Positions 7,091 to 10,356 of a stretch of 10,356 bases of DNA are shown piece by piece. This DNA is from JAWVZH01 sp033722295 (GTDB lineage: Bacteria; Bacteroidota; Bacteroidia; Chitinophagales; Saprospiraceae). The notes beneath the pieces are model-generated. The model saw nothing but the letters and a program-made list of their open reading frames with translations. It was not told the origin of the DNA and made no database searches. The stretch's first letter is position 1. Each line of letters starts with the position of its first letter. The position numbers and the translations under genes were made by a program. Location: NCBI GenBank assembly GCA_033722295.1, contig JAWVZH010000111.1, positions 1-10,356 on the forward strand, given 5' to 3'.

Positions 7091-7103
7091 TCCAATCAGT
7101 AAC

Positions 7104-9203
7104 GTGAAATTTTTGACCTACATAATCATTGCCGTTATCTGTTTGAGTACGGCCAGCGAAGTTATGGGTCAGCCAACCTATACTATTCAGCAAGCCCGAC
7201 AATGGTGGCACTCAAAGGAATTTGATCGTGCCTGCATAGCGTATATGCAGTTGTCACCGGAGGACAAAAAGGACCTGCGGTATGCCGGGATATCATGCTA
7301 TGAATGTGGATTGCTGGAAGAGAGTTTGAAATTTCTGAGGGTGATAAGAGAAGATCATAAAAGGTTCGAGGTAGACCAATATTATTATGAAGCGCGAACA
7401 CTTCACGGATTAGAGAGATATGAAGAGGCCCTGGTGCTGTATAAATTATTTTTAAAAGAGAGTAAGGACCATCATAACAAGAGGACAGAGGCCAAGTACA
7501 GAATGGTCCAGGCATGGCAGGGTCAACTGAATAAAAAGAAAGAACGAAAGGCACTGGTTCAAAATGCAGGTAGTGATATTAATACGGCTTATTCGGAAGC
7601 TCTTCCGGTGCCCTCACCGACGGTTCCAGACAGGTTCTATTATTCCAAAAAGGTAATTTCTGAAGACAGTCAAATTCAGGACGACATATTCATCGCTCAA
7701 TTGGCCTCGGGAGGATGGTCGAGCACTCACTTTGACGACCCACTCGTCAATTCCATTACAGATGAACAGATAATGGACTTTACCGATGATGGACAGATCC
7801 TCTTTTTACGAAGAGAATTCCCGTCAGGTACCGCCCATTTTATTCTGGATACATTCAGCAGAATAGGAGACCTGCAGAGAGAACAGGGTCGATTGGAAGG
7901 GCCCCAAAATATCCAAATTGAGAACTTTGACATCTGGGAAGACAGCATCATCATATTTTCAGCCGAAGGGAAAAATAGTCTTGGAGGCAGGGACATTTAT
8001 TTTTCCATGAGGAATAATGATAATTGGTCGCAACCGGTGAACATTGGACAAAATATAAATTCCAGGTTTGATGAAGACCATCCATTCCTCTCTGCGGATG
8101 GTTCAACATTATATTTTACCTCCAACGGCGACAAGAGCGTGGGAGGTTACGATATATTGTATTCAGAATTCGATCCTGAGCGTGGTATTTGGCATCAGGC
8201 CAGGAATATAGGACTGGGGATCAACAGTCCTTTTGACGAAAAGGCTTTCAAGATCTCCAGGGATGGCCAGATCGCGGTATTGATCTCGGACAGACCGGGC
8301 GGATATGGTGGTTCGGATATTTATGTGGCATATTTTAAAAATCCTGTCATATCGCAATTGAGAATACCCTATTACAAAGAACTGTCACACTACCTCAAAC
8401 GGGACCTGACCTCAGGGGCATCGATTGAAAAAAAGGATAAGCGGGATCTCGAACAGAAAGATATTGCGGATGATGAGTTACGTTTACCACAATTTTATGA
8501 CGTCGAAGACGATTTCATGGACATCAGTATTAATAGGGAAAAGGCCGACATACTTTTAAAAGCCCTGAATGTGATGCCCAGGTCCGTACTCGTTCTTCAA
8601 GCACATTCGTCAAGGGATAAACCCGAGGCTCAAGCTATGTTCTTCGCTGCGTCATACGCCAGAGATCTCAAGGGTCATCTTCTTGGTAAAGGTGTGGAGC
8701 CGAACCGCATCATCGTAAAAAGTTATGGCAAGAAGCGACCCGTGATACGGCCTTTGGGGAATAAGATTTCGAATATCGAGGCCAAATATAATAATCGAAT
8801 TACGGTGAGACTGGTCGTTCATCCGGAAGATCCTGTCATGGAGATCAATTACTTGACCGTTGAGCTTGACCCTGCTGTGGAATTGCACGAAAATTGGTCG
8901 ACCATTACTGGATTGAACTACAGGGTCCTGGTAGAGGAATCGGAACAGATGCTTAGTGCGCCGGCCTTACATACGAGGTCAAACCTGGTTATTGAGCAAC
9001 GTGACAAAGGGCCATATAGATATATTTTGGAGGGATATTTGACTTATTTCGAGGCGAAAAAGGAGAGAAATGAATGGCGAGGTCAGGGGTTTTTATCGGC
9101 AGAAGTCTTACCTTACATTGGAGAACAGCCTATAGATCGAGATTCGATATCAGATCTGGTAAAGATATATCCTGATCTGGAAAATTATATTTCGGAAAAC
9201 TGA
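7104..9203 (+). CDS. Secreted TPR / PD40 beta-propeller protein with divergent OmpA-like and SPOR-like regions
   Basis: A 699-residue exported protein. A signal peptide (about 1-22, hydrophobic core TYIIIAVICL, likely cleavage after VMG) is followed by TPR-like helices (about 27-145), then PD40/WD40-like propeller repeats (about 177-410) with recurring motifs such as GGRDIYFS, DEDHPFLSADGSTLYFTS, GGYDILYS and GGSDIYVAYF. A divergent OmpA-like domain (about 472-575) ends in PNRIIVKSYGKKRP and NNRITVRLV. A last segment (about 600-680) with YRVLVEE, GPYRYILEGYLTYFEA and GFLSAEVLPYI resembles a SPOR-type fold. Such proteins sit in the periplasm or at the outer membrane; T9SS PorE has a related TPR-propeller-OmpA layout but also a CRD, which I do not see. 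In the OmpA part the usual HTD is HSS. The start is GTG 7104; no upstream alternative is better. It lies 13 bases after the E2 gene and 6 before the methyltransferase gene. Confidence 0.85.
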   Translation: MKFLTYIIIAVICLSTASEVMGQPTYTIQQARQWWHSKEFDRACIAYMQLSPEDKKDLRYAGISCYECGLLEESLKFLRVIREDHKRFEVDQYYYEARTLHGLERYEEALVLYKLFLKESKDHHNKRTEAKYRMVQAWQGQLNKKKERKALVQNAGSDINTAYSEALPVPSPTVPDRFYYSKKVISEDSQIQDDIFIAQLASGGWSSTHFDDPLVNSITDEQIMDFTDDGQILFLRREFPSGTAHFILDTFSRIGDLQREQGRLEGPQNIQIENFDIWEDSIIIFSAEGKNSLGGRDIYFSMRNNDNWSQPVNIGQNINSRFDEDHPFLSADGSTLYFTSNGDKSVGGYDILYSEFDPERGIWHQARNIGLGINSPFDEKAFKISRDGQIAVLISDRPGGYGGSDIYVAYFKNPVISQLRIPYYKELSHYLKRDLTSGASIEKKDKRDLEQKDIADDELRLPQFYDVEDDFMDISINREKADILLKALNVMPRSVLVLQAHSSRDKPEAQAMFFAASYARDLKGHLLGKGVEPNRIIVKSYGKKRPVIRPLGNKISNIEAKYNNRITVRLVVHPEDPVMEINYLTVELDPAVELHENWSTITGLNYRVLVEESEQMLSAPALHTRSNLVIEQRDKGPYRYILEGYLTYFEAKKERNEWRGQGFLSAEVLPYIGEQPIDRDSISDLVKIYPDLENYISEN

Positions 9204-9209
9204 CTACAC

Positions 9210-9758
9210 ATGGCGAAGGTTGATTTTTTTTGGGAAAGCATGCGAGATCTAAAGACTGTTGGGACATTCACTCGAAGCTCCGGTTTTCTTTCCAAGAAGA
9301 TGATAAAACCGGTAGACTTTAACAAAGCTAAGGTTTTAATTGAATTAGGAGCGGGTGATGGAGCCATTACCAAGCATATTCTGTCTAAAATGTCTCCTGA
9401 TGCCAAACTGTTTGCCTTTGAAGTAAACGAGGCCTTCTGTCGCAAACTCGAATCACTAAATGATCCTCGGCTGGTCGTGCTCCAGGAAGATGTGACTAAC
9501 TTAAAAGATATCATGAAGCGCTACGGACATGATAAAGTTGATTATATAATATCAGCTATTCCGTTCGTAGCTTTCTCAAAAGAAGACACGATCCATATCG
9601 TCAACCAGGCGAAGGACCTCCTGGCCAGCACCGGAAAGTATATTCAGGTGCATTATTCGACGGTATTGAAAAAGATCTATAAAGGCATTTTCGCTACTGT
9701 AGATCTGAATTTTGTCCTGGTCAATATGCCTCCAGCTTGGGTCTTCGTATGTCATTAG
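9210..9758 (+). CDS. PmtA-like SAM-dependent methyltransferase (putative phospholipid N-methyltransferase)
   Basis: Class I SAM-dependent methyltransferase of 182 residues. Motif I is VLIELGAGDGAITKHIL (43-59), an acidic residue ends strand 2 (E71 in FAFEVN), and D94 falls at motif III. The stretch VDYIISAIPF, the late QVHYST and the ending FVLVNMPPAWVFVC match the pattern of bacterial phospholipid N-methyltransferases such as PmtA. So does the N-terminal RDLKTVGTFTRSSGFLSKKM, which parallels the VGAVxPTS segment of PmtA. Members may methylate phosphatidylethanolamine at the inner membrane; rRNA adenine dimethylases share motif I but have a different ending. Substrate is therefore a family-level inference. 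The ATG at 9210 follows the previous stop by six bases, so it is probably the last gene of the E2 operon. Length is near the family norm. Confidence 0.8.
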   Translation: MAKVDFFWESMRDLKTVGTFTRSSGFLSKKMIKPVDFNKAKVLIELGAGDGAITKHILSKMSPDAKLFAFEVNEAFCRKLESLNDPRLVVLQEDVTNLKDIMKRYGHDKVDYIISAIPFVAFSKEDTIHIVNQAKDLLASTGKYIQVHYSTVLKKIYKGIFATVDLNFVLVNMPPAWVFVCH

Positions 9759-9867
9759 TTCTTGCGCTATCACATCTTCCGAAACTTGGTGTTTAATTAG
9801 AATTACTTTAGATCGGTATTGGATTCTCGATAATCGGCATATATGATATAAAAGTGGAATAATTTAT

Positions 9868-9909
9868 CTGCCACCTGCCACTTGTTCCTTGTTACCCGTC
9901 ACCTGATCA
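9868..9909. repeat. Degenerate 7-bp tandem repeat at the 3' end of the mevalonate kinase gene
   Basis: The sequence falls into consecutive heptamers on the plus strand: CTGCCAC twice, then TTGTTCC, TTGTTAC, CCGTCAC and CTGATCA. The shared pattern is roughly YYGYYMC (on the minus strand about GTRRCRR), weakening in the last unit. It begins about 110 bases after the methyltransferase stop and runs into the stop codon of the minus-strand kinase gene. The rest of the gap (9759-9867) is AT-rich; I see no gene or strong terminator hairpin in it. Confidence 0.55.
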
Positions 9910-10356
9910 CCATACCTCCAGATAATCTATCTCGACTGGCTTTCTGCCAAAGCCGAGTGTCATTCCTCCGCCTCCAGCGCCGCATAATTTGAGAACGGCA
10001 TCGGGATCTTCGAGGGTGGAATGCCACATGGACATGTGTGCTTTGGGGATGAAATCCTGGAAATATACCCACACCAGTTGTTGAATGGAATGCAATGCCT
10101 TGACAAGATTACTTTCATCGTTCTCTAGGTGGAACATGATGGCATCATTGACAAGAGGAACCCAGTGATCCTTGACAACAGCCATGACCTTTTCGTCTTT
10201 TAAACTGTGATTGAATGCTCCTACCAATCTTGAAGTTGAGCGGGACCGGCCACTGTCGATCAACCAGAATTTTTCGGTGATCTGTTCAGGGATGTGTTCA
10301 AGAGCCCTGAGTCCCGAGTCCGTTTTCAAGATCGGCATATTGAGGTAGGAGACCAG
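9907..10356 (-). CDS. Mevalonate kinase / GHMP kinase, C-terminal part (cut by the window edge)
   Basis: The last 149 codons of a GHMP-family kinase; the reading frame is open to the right edge, so an internal Met at 10338 is not the true start. The glycine-rich GHMP motif near the end, LKLCGAGGGGMTLGF, is characteristic of mevalonate kinase, which phosphorylates mevalonate with ATP in isoprenoid synthesis. FWLIDSGRSRSTSRLV and a long helical middle fit the C-terminal half of that family. Diphosphomevalonate decarboxylase or phosphomevalonate kinase are less likely alternatives, because KLCGAGGGG is typical of mevalonate kinase. The ATP-binding N-terminal half lies outside. It converges on the methyltransferase gene, and its stop codon lies in a heptamer repeat. 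Confidence 0.8.
   Translation of the reverse strand: MVSYLNMPILKTDSGLRALEHIPEQITEKFWLIDSGRSRSTSRLVGAFNHSLKDEKVMAVVKDHWVPLVNDAIMFHLENDESNLVKALHSIQQLVWVYFQDFIPKAHMSMWHSTLEDPDAVLKLCGAGGGGMTLGFGRKPVEIDYLEVW

Noticed and set aside
9882..9910. CRISPR-like or attachment-site repeat before the mevalonate kinase stop.
   Set aside because: Units are 7 bp with no spacers, and there is no tRNA or integrase nearby.

Overview
The window reads as ordinary chromosomal DNA of a member of the Bacteroidota. The reasons are a response regulator closely resembling RprY, the head-to-head pair rsfS-ftsH / birA, a PD40 beta-propeller protein with an OmpA-like domain, a mevalonate kinase, A-rich rather than Shine-Dalgarno-rich leaders, and two copies of the Bacteroidota -7 promoter box TAnnTTTG. 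A Saprospiria-like lineage is possible, but the sequence alone does not settle it. No phage, CRISPR array, intact transposase, tRNA or rRNA is visible.

Layout: (1) rprY-like response regulator on + (77-784). (2) A 325-base gap between convergent 3' ends (785-1109) holding two clusters of ACCCT...AGGGT hairpin repeats, the first with a nested stem and flanking 8-bp direct repeats. (3) Minus-strand operon rsfS-ftsH (3571 down to 1110). (4) Divergent plus-strand pair birA-cinA (3618-5616), overlapping by up to 38 bases. (5) Plus-strand operon of a 2-oxo acid dehydrogenase E2 subunit, a secreted TPR/PD40/OmpA-like protein and a PmtA-like methyltransferase (5717-9758; gaps of 13 and 6 bases). (6) A gap between convergent 3' ends with a short degenerate 7-bp periodic repeat. 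(7) The C-terminal part of a mevalonate kinase on minus, running off the right edge.

How the genes fit together: most are housekeeping. FtsH and RsfS handle membrane protein quality control and ribosome dormancy. BirA biotinylates carboxylases. CinA is a nucleotide/NAD-salvage repair enzyme. E2 is the core of a 2-oxo acid dehydrogenase. The last two genes of the E2 operon look envelope-related (periplasmic or outer-membrane scaffold, and phospholipid methylation), so that operon mixes metabolism with envelope functions.

The points most worth checking are the hairpin repeat clusters, the run of genes lacking an ATG start (rsfS TTG, birA TTG, cinA TTG with GTT at the conserved Met position, PD40 gene GTG), and the secreted PD40 protein, whose OmpA-like and SPOR-like regions both look degenerate. 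I see no convincing wholly new system here.
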